A DNA stretch of 56,643 nucleotides from an uncultured Coriobacteriaceae bacterium (GTDB taxonomy: Bacteria; Actinomycetota; Coriobacteriia; Coriobacteriales; Eggerthellaceae), in NCBI GenBank assembly GCA_937937585.1, contig CALDCB010000020.1, positions 1 to 56,643 of the forward strand, in the 5' to 3' direction. Position 1 is the stretch's first letter, and every line of letters begins with the position of its first letter. The notes below the pieces were generated by a model that saw nothing but the letters and a program-made list of their open reading frames with translations, did not search any database and was not told where the DNA came from. The position numbers and the translations under genes were made by a program. Below, in pieces: positions 33,657-42,611 of this stretch.

Positions 33657-35699
33657 ATGACGAAAGCCGAAGACCGTAAAGTCTTGGTTCTGGGCGTCGA
33701 TGGCATGGACCCCCGACTGTCGAGGAAGTTCTTGGCAAAGGGCGTCATGCCTAACCTGCAGAAGCTGATTGATCGTGGTTCCTGCCGTGACGACCTTGTT
33801 CTTCTTGGTGGTCATCCGACGGTTACCCCGCCGATGTGGACGACGCTTGCTTGCGGCTGCTACGCCAATGTGCACGGCATTACTGCATTCTACCGTCAGT
33901 CTCACGATCATCCGCTTGACACCATCGAGTACAACATGGACTCGACGAACTGCCAGGCAGAACCTATGTGGAACGCAACCGCTGAAGCGGGGAAGAAAAC
34001 GCTTGTGTGGCATTGGCCTGGTTCCAGCTGGCCTCCGACCAGCGACAGCCCGAATCTGATGGTCGTCGATGGTAGCTCTCCGGGATGCGTCGGCATGGCG
34101 ACGAGCACTCTTGAGGTCGAGTTCCTCATGAGTGCTAAGGACACCTACAAGGAAGTCACGGTTATCCCCGCAGCTGCAACCGAAGCTCACGCTCCTTGCG
34201 TTGTCGAGAACATGGAAGTTTCCGAGAATGCCGATGGCGCCCTTGGAATTGAGGATTGGGCAGCTAAGTACATCACCCGTATTGTTTACAAGCCGTCCCA
34301 GATGGAGGGTGAGGGCACCGAGATCGGCATGGATCTGCAGGTTTCTCCGATCAAGGAACCCAAGGGTTGGACTGCCGCCCCTGAAGGCGCCAAGGAAGTT
34401 ATCCTGCTCACGGCAAAAGGCCTTCTGCGCTGGCCCGGTCTTATCCTTAAGAACGCCGAAGGAAAGTACGACAAGGTCGCTTTCTACAAGAGTAAGAAAG
34501 ATGCGGAGCCGTTCGTCGTTTTGGAGGAAGGCGTCATGGTGAAGGACGTCATGATGGACTCCTTCAAGGACGAAGAGAAGCTTCCGTGCAACCGCAACAT
34601 GAAGCTGCTCAAGATTGCAGAAGACGGTTCCGAGATCACGATTTACGTTGCAGCGGCCATGAACACGTACGACGACACCGTGTGGAGCCCGAAGAGCCTT
34701 TACTCTGAGATTCGCGAGAATTTCGGTCCGATGAAGCCGAACTCGTACATTGGCTGCCAGGACCCCATGCTGATCACTGACTGCATGCTTGATAACTGGA
34801 CCGTCGCCCGCGATTGGCAGGCTGACTGTATCAACTACCTTATCAAGAAGTATGACCTGGATGTCGTTTTCAGCCACTTCCACAACGTCGATATGCAGTT
34901 CCACAAGTTCGTGAAGCACTTGGCAAATGGTAAAGAATTCAACCGCCTTCCTCAGGAACAGTACGACAAGTTCGCCGAGGACGTCTACAAGCAGACCGAT
35001 GGGTACATTGGCCGCTTCCTGTACCTTCTTGACGAGGGTTGGACCATCCTCTTGGTCTCCGACCATGCCCTTATCTCGCCTAAGAACGACGTCCCGATGC
35101 TCTCCGAGAACAGCGGCCTTACCGCTGGCGTTATGAAGGAGCTCGGTTACACCGTCCTGAAGAAGGACGAGAACGGCGAGGAGATCGGCGAGATCGATTG
35201 GGAGAAGACGCGCGCGGTTGCCGTTCGCGAGTGCAACATCTACATCAACCTCAAGGGTCGCGAGGAAACCGGCATCGTCGATCCTTCCGACAAGTACGAG
35301 CTTGAAGAGCAGATCATGACCGATTTGTATGGTTATCGCGACAAGAAGACCGGCCATCGCGTGGTTTCCGTTGCGCTGCGCAACCGTGATGCCTTGCTCC
35401 TTGGCTATGGTGGTCCCGAGTGCGGTGACATTTGCTACTGGATGGCTGAAGGTTACAACGCCGACCATGATGACTGCCTGTCCACCACGCTTGGCGAAGA
35501 CGATACATCGGTGTCCCCGATCTTCGTTGCGGCGGGCGATGGAATCAAGCGCGGCTTCAAGACCGACCGCCATATCCGTGAGGTCGATGTTGCGCCGACC
35601 GTTGCTGCCCTTACCGGCGTTCGCGTGACGAAGAACTGCGAAGGTGCTCCTGCTTATCAGATCTTTGAAGGTAAGCAAACCATCGCGGTTGAGTCTTAA
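33657..35699 (+). CDS. alkaline-phosphatase-superfamily phosphodiesterase (nucleotide pyrophosphatase-like)
   Basis: A 680-residue metal-dependent hydrolase of unknown substrate. Metal and nucleophile motifs are VLGVDGMDP (Asp15), HPTVTPPMWTTLACG (probable nucleophile Thr57), HGITAF, SHFHNVDMQFHKF, VSDHALIS and a late HIREVDVAPTVAALTG. No signal peptide is present, so it is cytosolic, unlike many relatives. ATG 33657 has AAGGAG upstream; earlier in-frame starts are not supported. It lies between the murG terminator and an amino-acid-type permease, which may import its substrate. Phosphodiester or phosphonate cleavage and a phosphomutase role are all possible. Confidence 0.75.
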   Translation: MTKAEDRKVLVLGVDGMDPRLSRKFLAKGVMPNLQKLIDRGSCRDDLVLLGGHPTVTPPMWTTLACGCYANVHGITAFYRQSHDHPLDTIEYNMDSTNCQAEPMWNATAEAGKKTLVWHWPGSSWPPTSDSPNLMVVDGSSPGCVGMATSTLEVEFLMSAKDTYKEVTVIPAAATEAHAPCVVENMEVSENADGALGIEDWAAKYITRIVYKPSQMEGEGTEIGMDLQVSPIKEPKGWTAAPEGAKEVILLTAKGLLRWPGLILKNAEGKYDKVAFYKSKKDAEPFVVLEEGVMVKDVMMDSFKDEEKLPCNRNMKLLKIAEDGSEITIYVAAAMNTYDDTVWSPKSLYSEIRENFGPMKPNSYIGCQDPMLITDCMLDNWTVARDWQADCINYLIKKYDLDVVFSHFHNVDMQFHKFVKHLANGKEFNRLPQEQYDKFAEDVYKQTDGYIGRFLYLLDEGWTILLVSDHALISPKNDVPMLSENSGLTAGVMKELGYTVLKKDENGEEIGEIDWEKTRAVAVRECNIYINLKGREETGIVDPSDKYELEEQIMTDLYGYRDKKTGHRVVSVALRNRDALLLGYGGPECGDICYWMAEGYNADHDDCLSTTLGEDDTSVSPIFVAAGDGIKRGFKTDRHIREVDVAPTVAALTGVRVTKNCEGAPAYQIFEGKQTIAVES

Positions 35700-35893
35700 A
35701 GCCCATAGGCCGTGCGAGCGTAAGTGTTTGTTGAACCGTCCGAGAAGTTGGCGTTTGACAATTCACGCAGACTATCGAAATGCGTAGAACTCAACGTATA
35801 TGCGTCAAGTGTCTTCGTTTCGTGCTCGGTCCGTTCGCTTGACGCTCGCATGGCTTCGTTTTCGAATCGCTGATTCCTTTACATGTCTTTTTC

Positions 35894-35922
35894 TCGGAGC
35901 GTTTCGGTAGTAAACGCTCCGA
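35894..35922. repeat. inverted repeat upstream of the permease gene
   Basis: An 11-bp perfect stem, TCGGAGCGTTT (35894-35904) with 35912-35922, has a 7-base loop. No T-run follows on either strand. It lies 76 bases before the permease start and could be an operator or an mRNA structure. The rest of 35700-35998 shows no gene. Confidence 0.6.
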
Positions 35923-35998
35923 CGGGCACACCATGTGTTTGTTGTATCCCGAGTGGGGAAACGCTTGGTGCGCCAGTGCTAATAAGATGGGAAACATC

Positions 35999-37684
35999 AT
36001 GGCTGAACAAAACAAGTTACAAAAGACATCGAAACCGCTCGACGTGCTTCTTATGGCGGTTGGTGCCTTGATCGGCTTCGCGGTATTCATGATGCCTGGC
36101 GAGCTGTTCCCTTCAAAGGGCGGCCCTGCTGGCGCCTTCATCGGTCTGGCGATCGCGTTCGTGCTGGTTGTGCCGATTGCTTACTCGTATGGATACCTGC
36201 TTCGCAAGTACCCGCTTTGCGGAGGCAGCTTCACCTTCACGCTTATCGCTTTTCGTGGGAACAAGCATCGTAAGCAGCATGCATTCGTTTCGGCGTGGTT
36301 CCTAGCGCTTGCGTATTGGGCGCTGCTTTGCTTGAACGCGACGGGCGCCGGACTGGTTCTTCGTTACATTTTCCCAGGTGTGTTCTCGGGCCCGCTTCTG
36401 TACAACGTTTTCGGTTGGGACGTCTATCTCGGCGAGATCCTCATCGCTCTTGGTTTCATCATTCTTTTCGGCTTGATCAACCTTAAGGGCATGAAGACCG
36501 CTTCCTGGATTCAAAATGGTGTCGTTATCGTTTTGTTGGGCGCCATCATCTACCTTGTTGTCGCCGTGCTCACGCAAAGCCCCAATTGGAGTAACCTTGA
36601 GCCCGCCTTCCCGTCCAGCAAGACCCCGTTCCAGGCGATTATAGCCATGGTTGCCATGACCCCGTGGCTCTATATGGGCTTCGATGTCATTCCGCAGTCG
36701 GCTGAGGAGTACAACTTCACTCCCCGAAAAGCCCTGGTTCTCATGATCGTGGCTATGGCCGTCGTATTTGTCGTCTACAACCTGATGATGGTTATCGCTT
36801 GCTCTTACGCTCCTTGGGAAGGCATGCTCGCAATGGGCAACTTCTGGAATCTTGGCTGGGCTGTCGAGAACTACCTTGGCCGTCCCGGACTGCTGGTGAT
36901 GGGCTTGGCCATGATCTTGGGTATTTTCTCGGGAATCAATGCCTTCTTCACCACGTCTAGCCGCGTCTTGTACTCTATGGGCCGCGTTGATGCCCTGCCT
37001 GAGGCGTTTGGCAGGCTTAACAAGAACGGCGTTCCTTCCACCGCCATCATCTTCATGATGGTAACTGCATGCATCGCTCCGTTCGCAGGCCGTCAGCTTA
37101 TCTCGTGGATCGTCGACATGCTTTCGCTTGGTATGGCTGTTTGTTATACCTACGCCTGCGTCTCTGCCGCTATCGTTGCCAAGCGCAACAATGACAAGCT
37201 GGCTTTCTTCTTCGGTAGTTTCAGCGCGGTTGTTGCTGTGATCTGCGTGCTGCTCGAGATCATCCCCGGCTCTCCTGGCTTCCTTTCCGTTGAGGCTCTT
37301 ATCGCCCTTGGCATCTGGGCTGCTCTTGGGGTTGTGTTCTACCTCATCAACCGTAAGAACTACCTGGCGTCCGACAAGATCGAAGAGCTTGCCGCGGAAG
37401 CCAGCGCCGAGGTCAAGGTCGAGGAGGCCCAGGAATGCTTGGATGAAAAGGTGCAGACTCCTTACGGCGAAGCTGATCTTGGGTGTATCGATGAATTGAG
37501 GGCCGCAGAGGCCGCTCAGGCTGAAGTTGTTTCTATCAAGCAAGAGAAGGCTGAAGAGTGCGCAGAGAAGGTTCAGACCCCCTATGGCGAGGCTGATCTG
37601 GGCTGCGTCGATAAGGTGGCCGAGCTTGAAGACGCCAAAGCCAAGCTCGACGAGCTGAATGCGAAAGTCGACGCTGCGAAATAA
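35999..37684 (+). CDS. APC-superfamily amino acid permease with repeated C-terminal motif
   Basis: A 561-residue transporter with about 12 membrane segments. The first helix has VGALIGFAVFMMPGELFP, typical of APC amino acid/polyamine carriers. Residues about 460-561 form a hydrophilic, Glu/Ala/Lys-rich cytosolic tail that repeats the 16-residue block EKVQTPYGEADLGC(I/V)D at 483-498 and 523-538. ATG 35999 has GGGA upstream; other in-frame ATGs at 35987 and 35933 are weaker. It follows the phosphodiesterase gene by 299 bases. The substrate is unknown. Confidence 0.85.
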   Translation: MAEQNKLQKTSKPLDVLLMAVGALIGFAVFMMPGELFPSKGGPAGAFIGLAIAFVLVVPIAYSYGYLLRKYPLCGGSFTFTLIAFRGNKHRKQHAFVSAWFLALAYWALLCLNATGAGLVLRYIFPGVFSGPLLYNVFGWDVYLGEILIALGFIILFGLINLKGMKTASWIQNGVVIVLLGAIIYLVVAVLTQSPNWSNLEPAFPSSKTPFQAIIAMVAMTPWLYMGFDVIPQSAEEYNFTPRKALVLMIVAMAVVFVVYNLMMVIACSYAPWEGMLAMGNFWNLGWAVENYLGRPGLLVMGLAMILGIFSGINAFFTTSSRVLYSMGRVDALPEAFGRLNKNGVPSTAIIFMMVTACIAPFAGRQLISWIVDMLSLGMAVCYTYACVSAAIVAKRNNDKLAFFFGSFSAVVAVICVLLEIIPGSPGFLSVEALIALGIWAALGVVFYLINRKNYLASDKIEELAAEASAEVKVEEAQECLDEKVQTPYGEADLGCIDELRAAEAAQAEVVSIKQEKAEECAEKVQTPYGEADLGCVDKVAELEDAKAKLDELNAKVDAAK

Positions 37685-37859
37685 CTTGATTTAAAGCCTT
37701 CAATCCGAGGCTTTGCATCCGACGAAGTCCTGTCGGCCGACGTAAGAGTCGCACGGCAACAAGAAAGGGGCTCAGTTCGAAAAAGCTGCGCCCCGTTCCT
37801 TCGAGGACGCCGCGAAGGCGTCGGCCAATCAACGAAACACACATGAAAGGGAAACTCCC

Positions 37860-38822
37860 ATGCGCAATATGCAATGGGGCTTGTCGGGCGCTGTCCTTTG
37901 GGCCTTCGACACGGTGATCCTCAGCATCGCTTTAAGCTCCACCGTCTTTTTCTCGTCACCGCAGGCGATAGCTTTGGCATCGTTTGTCAGCACGTTTCTG
38001 CACGACGCTTTCTCGGCTATCTACATGTTCATCTACAACGGCTTTCGCAAAAAGCTTAGCAAGACATGGAAGCTCCTGCGAAGCAAAACGGGTTTGTTCG
38101 TATGTATTGCCGCGCTTATCGGCGCCCCGCTTGGCATGTCGGGTTATGTATTCTCCATTAACCAGATTGGTGCAGCCTATGCTGGCGCTATCTCGGCTTT
38201 CTACCCGGCGTTTGGCGCGTTTTTGGCACATGTCTTTCTGAAAGAGCGCCTGAAACCCTACCAATGGGGCGGCTTGGTGGTGTGCCTGGTTGCCATCGCA
38301 GCCATCGGCTTCACGCCTGACGAAGCGGTGCCGGGCGATTGGTTCTTAGGTATAGCCGCAGCGCTCTTCACGGTGTTTGGCTGGGGAGCTGAAGCGGTTA
38401 TCATCTCGTATGCTCTGCGTTTTGGCGAGGCCGACGAAGAGTGCTGTCTGCAGATTCGCGAAAGCGTTTCGGCCCTTACTTACATGATCATCATCTTGCC
38501 TGTTCTTGGGGGATGGGGCTGCACCGTCGATGTTGTCGCAAGTGACGCTTTGCCTTGGATCGCCCTTGCGGCTTTTATGGGAACATCATCGTTTATCTGC
38601 TACTACACGTCTATCGGCAAGATCGGCGCGCCGAAATCGATGGGTTTGAACGTTTCGTATTCGGGTTGGGCGGTGCCAATTTCCATGGTTTTGGTCGGTA
38701 CACAGCCTACTCCGGTCGGCGTGGTATGCACTGTGCTCATCATCGTGGGTGCGATTGTTACTGCAACCGACCTTTCCGAGCTTTTCGGTAACAAAGGTGC
38801 GAACGAGGGCGCAAGCGCTTAA
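37860..38822 (+). CDS. DMT-superfamily (EamA-type) transporter
   Basis: A 320-residue membrane protein with about 10 segments, built from two EamA halves of five helices each. The first half contains INQIGAAYAGAISAFYPAFGAFLAHVFLKERLKP (given here only as its ends matter: small-residue helix then ERLKP), a classic EamA boundary. Such proteins usually export amino acids or metabolites. AAAGGGAA precedes the ATG. The 175 bases before it include a short AAAGCCT/AGGCTTT stem near 37693. It may be co-transcribed with the permease. The substrate cannot be told. Confidence 0.85.
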   Translation: MRNMQWGLSGAVLWAFDTVILSIALSSTVFFSSPQAIALASFVSTFLHDAFSAIYMFIYNGFRKKLSKTWKLLRSKTGLFVCIAALIGAPLGMSGYVFSINQIGAAYAGAISAFYPAFGAFLAHVFLKERLKPYQWGGLVVCLVAIAAIGFTPDEAVPGDWFLGIAAALFTVFGWGAEAVIISYALRFGEADEECCLQIRESVSALTYMIIILPVLGGWGCTVDVVASDALPWIALAAFMGTSSFICYYTSIGKIGAPKSMGLNVSYSGWAVPISMVLVGTQPTPVGVVCTVLIIVGAIVTATDLSELFGNKGANEGASA

Positions 38823-38876
38823 GGCGCCAAGTGCAGGCGTGGTTCCTTGCGTTTTCACGAGCCTTTGATATTTCTG

Positions 38877-38916
38877 TATGTCCGGGTGCTTACTGCGCGC
38901 CCGGACATTTTCGCTT
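38877..38916 (+). terminator. intrinsic terminator after the DMT transporter
   Basis: An 8-bp stem, TGTCCGGG (38879-38886) with CCCGGACA (38900-38907), is followed by TTTTCGCTTTT. It separates the transporter from the convergent LysR gene. Confidence 0.85.
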
Positions 38917-39849
38917 TTAGTCGGCGTAAAGGTGCTCTTTTAGACATTTCACGAAGGTCTGCACCGATTCGTTGTCGCGATCCTTCTTCCTGAACAGGCA
39001 CCCTATCTGCGAATTGATGGTGGGCGTGAAGTCTTTGAAGATCACATTGGGGCGGATGTTTGCGCTGTGCGCCACGAAGAAACGGCTTGCGAAGCCGATG
39101 TAGGTGCTGTTTTCGATCGTCGAGTAGAAAAGGCTTTCACAGTCGACTATCTTCTTTATCTGAGGCGTGCCGTAATCGTGGTAATAATCGAGCGTTATGC
39201 GGTCGATGCCCGCTTCAGGGTAATCGGGATATTCGATGATCAGCGGCTCGTTGAAAAGGGATTTAAGCGTAAGATTCATCTTCATGGCAAGGGGATGATT
39301 TTTGTTCATGCATGTCACCCAGTAGTCATCAACAAGCGGCAAAAACTCAAGATCATCGTTGATCTTGCTTTTCAACAACACATTGTCGTCGGGCACGTTC
39401 AAAACGCTTACTATCGTGCCTTCGCTGCATTCTGAAAGACGCCGATGCATGTCGGGGATAAGAAAGCTATCCTTTGCCAAAGCCATGACGTTCATGTGCG
39501 GCGCGCGACGCGACAGCTCGTCGATGGCGCCTGAAAGCACCGTCTCGTGCACGGCTGGGCAGCAAAGCACCGTGATGTCGCCGGTTATTTCCGGGCATAC
39601 GCTGAAGCGCCCTTTGAGCTGGTCTATTTGTTGCAAGATGCCTTTTGCAGCGTCGAGCACCTCAAGTTCCTCTTTGGTAAGGTAGCATCCTCTGCTTGCA
39701 CGCGTGAGAAGGGTCACGCCAAGCTCTTTCTCGAGGTTCGTGATCGATTTTCCCAGCGATTGCTGCGTGATGAACAGGCGTTTGCTTGCTTCGCTGAGTG
39801 ACTTGCATTTTGATATGACGACCAAGTACTCAAGCTGCTCAAGCCTCAT
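38917..39849 (-). CDS. LysR-family transcriptional regulator
   Basis: A 310-residue regulator. The N-terminal winged helix-turn-helix is MRLEQLEYLVVISKCKSLSE then ASKRLFITQQSLGKSI, typical of LysR. Residues about 90-300 form the periplasmic-binding-protein-like effector domain. It is convergent with the DMT transporter and divergent from murC. A minus-strand TATAAT at 39930-39935 could be its -10. Regulation of the neighbouring transporters is plausible, but no binding site is identified. Confidence 0.9.
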   Translation of the reverse strand: MRLEQLEYLVVISKCKSLSEASKRLFITQQSLGKSITNLEKELGVTLLTRASRGCYLTKEELEVLDAAKGILQQIDQLKGRFSVCPEITGDITVLCCPAVHETVLSGAIDELSRRAPHMNVMALAKDSFLIPDMHRRLSECSEGTIVSVLNVPDDNVLLKSKINDDLEFLPLVDDYWVTCMNKNHPLAMKMNLTLKSLFNEPLIIEYPDYPEAGIDRITLDYYHDYGTPQIKKIVDCESLFYSTIENSTYIGFASRFFVAHSANIRPNVIFKDFTPTINSQIGCLFRKKDRDNESVQTFVKCLKEHLYAD

Positions 39850-40079
39850 TCGATCCCCCTAGTTTCTGTGGATTGGTCGTTCGCGTATGATTGCGCAGAG
39901 CGATGATAAGCCCTCCCTGACTTGTCTTGATTATATAAGTACTTGCCCTCGTTGTTGTCGGGGCGCTTCGTTTGGCGTTACCATGTTTTGTTACAGAACT
40001 AACTTCGCCGGGCGTTTGCGGATTGGGCGCATGTCTGGCTTTTCATCAGCATAAACGCAGCATTCGACAGGGATTGTGC

Positions 40080-41522
40080 ATGAACATGGATAAAATCACG
40101 TCGGTTCATTTCATCGGCGTCGGTGGTGTTGGCATGAGTGGTATCGCCAAGGTCGCCCACGATCAGGGTCTTATCGTCACGGGTTCCGACATCCGTGACA
40201 GCCGTTATACGCAGCAGCTTCGCGAGGCGGGTGTGACCGTTTATATCGGCCACGACGCAGCCAATATCGCAGGTGTCGGTAAGGAAGACGGCCCCGATGT
40301 CGTCGTTATTTCCACCGCTGTTCTCGAGAACAACGTCGAGCTTCGCGCTGCGAAGGAACGCGGCCTGACCATTTGGCATCGCGCTCAGATGCTCGCGTAT
40401 CTGGGAACCGGTCTGAAGACGCTTGCCGTTGCGGGAACGCATGGCAAAACCACCACGTCTTCCATGATGGCAACCGTCCTTGACGATCTTGGTTTTGATC
40501 CCACGTTCCTGATCGGCGGCATCGTTCGCGCCTATGGCACGAACGCACACTCCGGCACGGGCGATTACTACGTGGTCGAGGCAGACGAGTCGGACAAGTC
40601 GTTCAGCTATCTGTCCCCGTATGCGGTGCTCATCACCAATATCGAGGCCGACCATCTCGATCACTACAAAGACCTCGCCGAGATCCGCGAGAAGTTCAAG
40701 GCGTTCATCGAGCTCATTCCCGAAGACCAGGGCATCGCTATGGTTTGCGCCGAGGATCCTTCAGTGGTCGAGCTCGCTCGCTCCACGGGCCGCAACGTGA
40801 AAACATACGGCTTCGCCGACGGCGTTGACGTTCAGATCGTTTCGTATCAACCCCATGGCATCGGCAGCACTTTCTCGCTGCGCATGCCTGACGGCCAGAT
40901 CGTCGAGTCGTCTATCCCTCAAAATCCGGGCAAGCATAACGTGCTGAATGCTGCGGGCGTTATCGGCCTTTTGGCCGAGCTTGGCGTTCCCGCGGCCGAT
41001 GCTGCCCGCGCTGTCTCCGATTTCAAGGGCGTTCGTCGCCGTTTCGATTTGGTCGGTAAAGCCGACGGGGTCACCGTGGTTGACGACTACGCTCATCACC
41101 CCACCGAGATCGCGGCAACCATCTCCGCTGCTGCAGATCTTGGCTATAACAACGTTCATGTCCTTTTCCAGCCGCATCGTTATTCGCGTGTGGGGCTGTT
41201 CACCAAGGTTCTTCATGATGAGTTTGGTTCGGCTTTCGACAAGGCCGACACCGTCACGTTCATGGACGTGTACCCCGCAGGCGAGGCACCGGTGCCTGGC
41301 GTTTCCGGCAAGACGTTCCTGAACGTCGTGCTTGATCATTCGGGCCATCCCAATGCGGAATACGTCGCCCGTCGCGTCGACGTGCCCGAGGTCATGGCTG
41401 CAAAGGCGAAGCCGGGGGATCTGGTCATCACCATGGGTGCCGGTGACGTCACCGCCATGGGTCCTCAGATCATCGATACCCTGCGTCGTCGTTCTTCGGG
41501 CGATGCTCCTGCCGCCGAGTAA
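40080..41522 (+). CDS. murC: UDP-MurNAc-L-alanine ligase MurC
   Basis: It adds L-Ala to UDP-MurNAc, the first step of the stem peptide. The 480-residue protein has the N-terminal loop VHFIGVGGVGMSGIAKVAHD, the ATP loop GTHGKTTT at residues 119-126, VEADESDKSF, NIEADHLDHY and VVDDYAHHPTEI. ATG 40080 is used because AGGG lies upstream and the family core begins at once; in-frame codons back to 39972 have no support. It restarts the dcw cluster after the inserted genes, and murB follows by 15 bases. Confidence 0.96.
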   Translation: MNMDKITSVHFIGVGGVGMSGIAKVAHDQGLIVTGSDIRDSRYTQQLREAGVTVYIGHDAANIAGVGKEDGPDVVVISTAVLENNVELRAAKERGLTIWHRAQMLAYLGTGLKTLAVAGTHGKTTTSSMMATVLDDLGFDPTFLIGGIVRAYGTNAHSGTGDYYVVEADESDKSFSYLSPYAVLITNIEADHLDHYKDLAEIREKFKAFIELIPEDQGIAMVCAEDPSVVELARSTGRNVKTYGFADGVDVQIVSYQPHGIGSTFSLRMPDGQIVESSIPQNPGKHNVLNAAGVIGLLAELGVPAADAARAVSDFKGVRRRFDLVGKADGVTVVDDYAHHPTEIAATISAAADLGYNNVHVLFQPHRYSRVGLFTKVLHDEFGSAFDKADTVTFMDVYPAGEAPVPGVSGKTFLNVVLDHSGHPNAEYVARRVDVPEVMAAKAKPGDLVITMGAGDVTAMGPQIIDTLRRRSSGDAPAAE

Positions 41523-41537
41523 CGACAGGGGGCTTTC

Positions 41538-42611
41538 GTGTCTGCTCTTCACGCTGTGGGGATCGAGGCTCTTCTTGCCGGCTCCGACTTTGACGGCGAG
41601 GTTCTGCCCGACGAGCCTATGTCGCGTCATACCACCTATCGCATAGGTGGGCCTGCTCGTTATTACGTGCAGGCCAATTCCATCAGCGCTCTTGCTAGCG
41701 TTTTGCGCGCATGCAATTGCTACGATGTGTCATGGGTGGTTGTCGGCCGCGGATCGAATCTTCTTGTGGCTGATGAAGGTTTTCCTGGTATTGTTTTGAC
41801 GTTGGGACGTGATTTCCGTTCCCTTCGATTCAGCGAGGACACCAACACCATTGTGGCTGGTGCGGGAGTTACGCTTGCCACCGTTGTCCGCGAGGCGTTC
41901 CATCGCTCTTTGGGCGGCTTCGAATTCGCGGTCGATGTTCCCGGAACCGTGGGTGGCGCCTTGCGCATGAACGCCGGCCTTCGCGACGAGTGGATTGGCG
42001 AGCGCGTCGTCTCGGTCACCGTAATTCATCCCGACGGTCAGTTGCAAAAGCTTCGTGCCGAGGACTTGACGTGGGACTATAGGTGCAGCGCTTTCGCTCC
42101 CGACGACGTCATCGTCGAGGCGGAGCTCTCAGGCAAACCGTCCGACCCCTTCTTCATTCGGGGGAGGATGGAGGCTTTACATCGTCGTCGCAAAGATCGT
42201 CAGCCGCTTAACTTCCCTTCGTGCGGAAGCGTGTTCCGCAACCCCGAAGGCGCTCTTGCCGCCAAACTCATTGAGGATGCCGGTCTTAAGGGCCGCAAGG
42301 TGGGTGGCGCCCAGGTTTCCGAGAAGCATGCGAATTTCATCGTGAACGCAGGCAACGCTACTGCTCGTGATGTGCTCAGCCTTGTCGACCTCGTTCGTGC
42401 GGTTGTTCGCGACGAAACGGGCATGAGCCTTGTTCCTGAGGTTCGTTACCTTAGCAGCGATATGTGCGCGGCTGGGTCTCCTTCGGCCGCTATGGTTCAG
42501 CTGAACACCGTGCGCCCGTCGTTCACGGGCGCGTCGTTCCGCATCGATCCCGAAGAGATCGTGGCGTGCGCCAACGCTGCGTCTGCTGCCGGAAAGGTCG
42601 AAGGCGAATGA
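41538..42611 (+). CDS. murB: UDP-N-acetylenolpyruvoylglucosamine reductase MurB
   Basis: A FAD-dependent reductase that makes UDP-MurNAc with NADPH. The 357-residue protein shows HTTYRIGGPARYYV, VVGRGSNLLVADEGFPGIVL, GFEFAVDVPGTVGGALRMNAG and FPSCGSVFRNPEG, where the Ser before VFRNP is the catalytic proton donor in type I and II enzymes. The start is GTG at 41538 behind AGGGGG. The last 45 residues (DMCAAGSPSAAMVQLNTVRP onward) extend past the usual end. The stop overlaps the ftsQ start (ATGA). Confidence 0.95.
   Translation: MSALHAVGIEALLAGSDFDGEVLPDEPMSRHTTYRIGGPARYYVQANSISALASVLRACNCYDVSWVVVGRGSNLLVADEGFPGIVLTLGRDFRSLRFSEDTNTIVAGAGVTLATVVREAFHRSLGGFEFAVDVPGTVGGALRMNAGLRDEWIGERVVSVTVIHPDGQLQKLRAEDLTWDYRCSAFAPDDVIVEAELSGKPSDPFFIRGRMEALHRRRKDRQPLNFPSCGSVFRNPEGALAAKLIEDAGLKGRKVGGAQVSEKHANFIVNAGNATARDVLSLVDLVRAVVRDETGMSLVPEVRYLSSDMCAAGSPSAAMVQLNTVRPSFTGASFRIDPEEIVACANAASAAGKVEGE

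Noticed and set aside
33534..35678. A 714-codon minus-strand open frame opposite the phosphodiesterase gene
   Set aside because: Composition is that of an antisense frame (Val/Leu/His-rich, no motifs), and the plus-strand protein has clear catalytic motifs.
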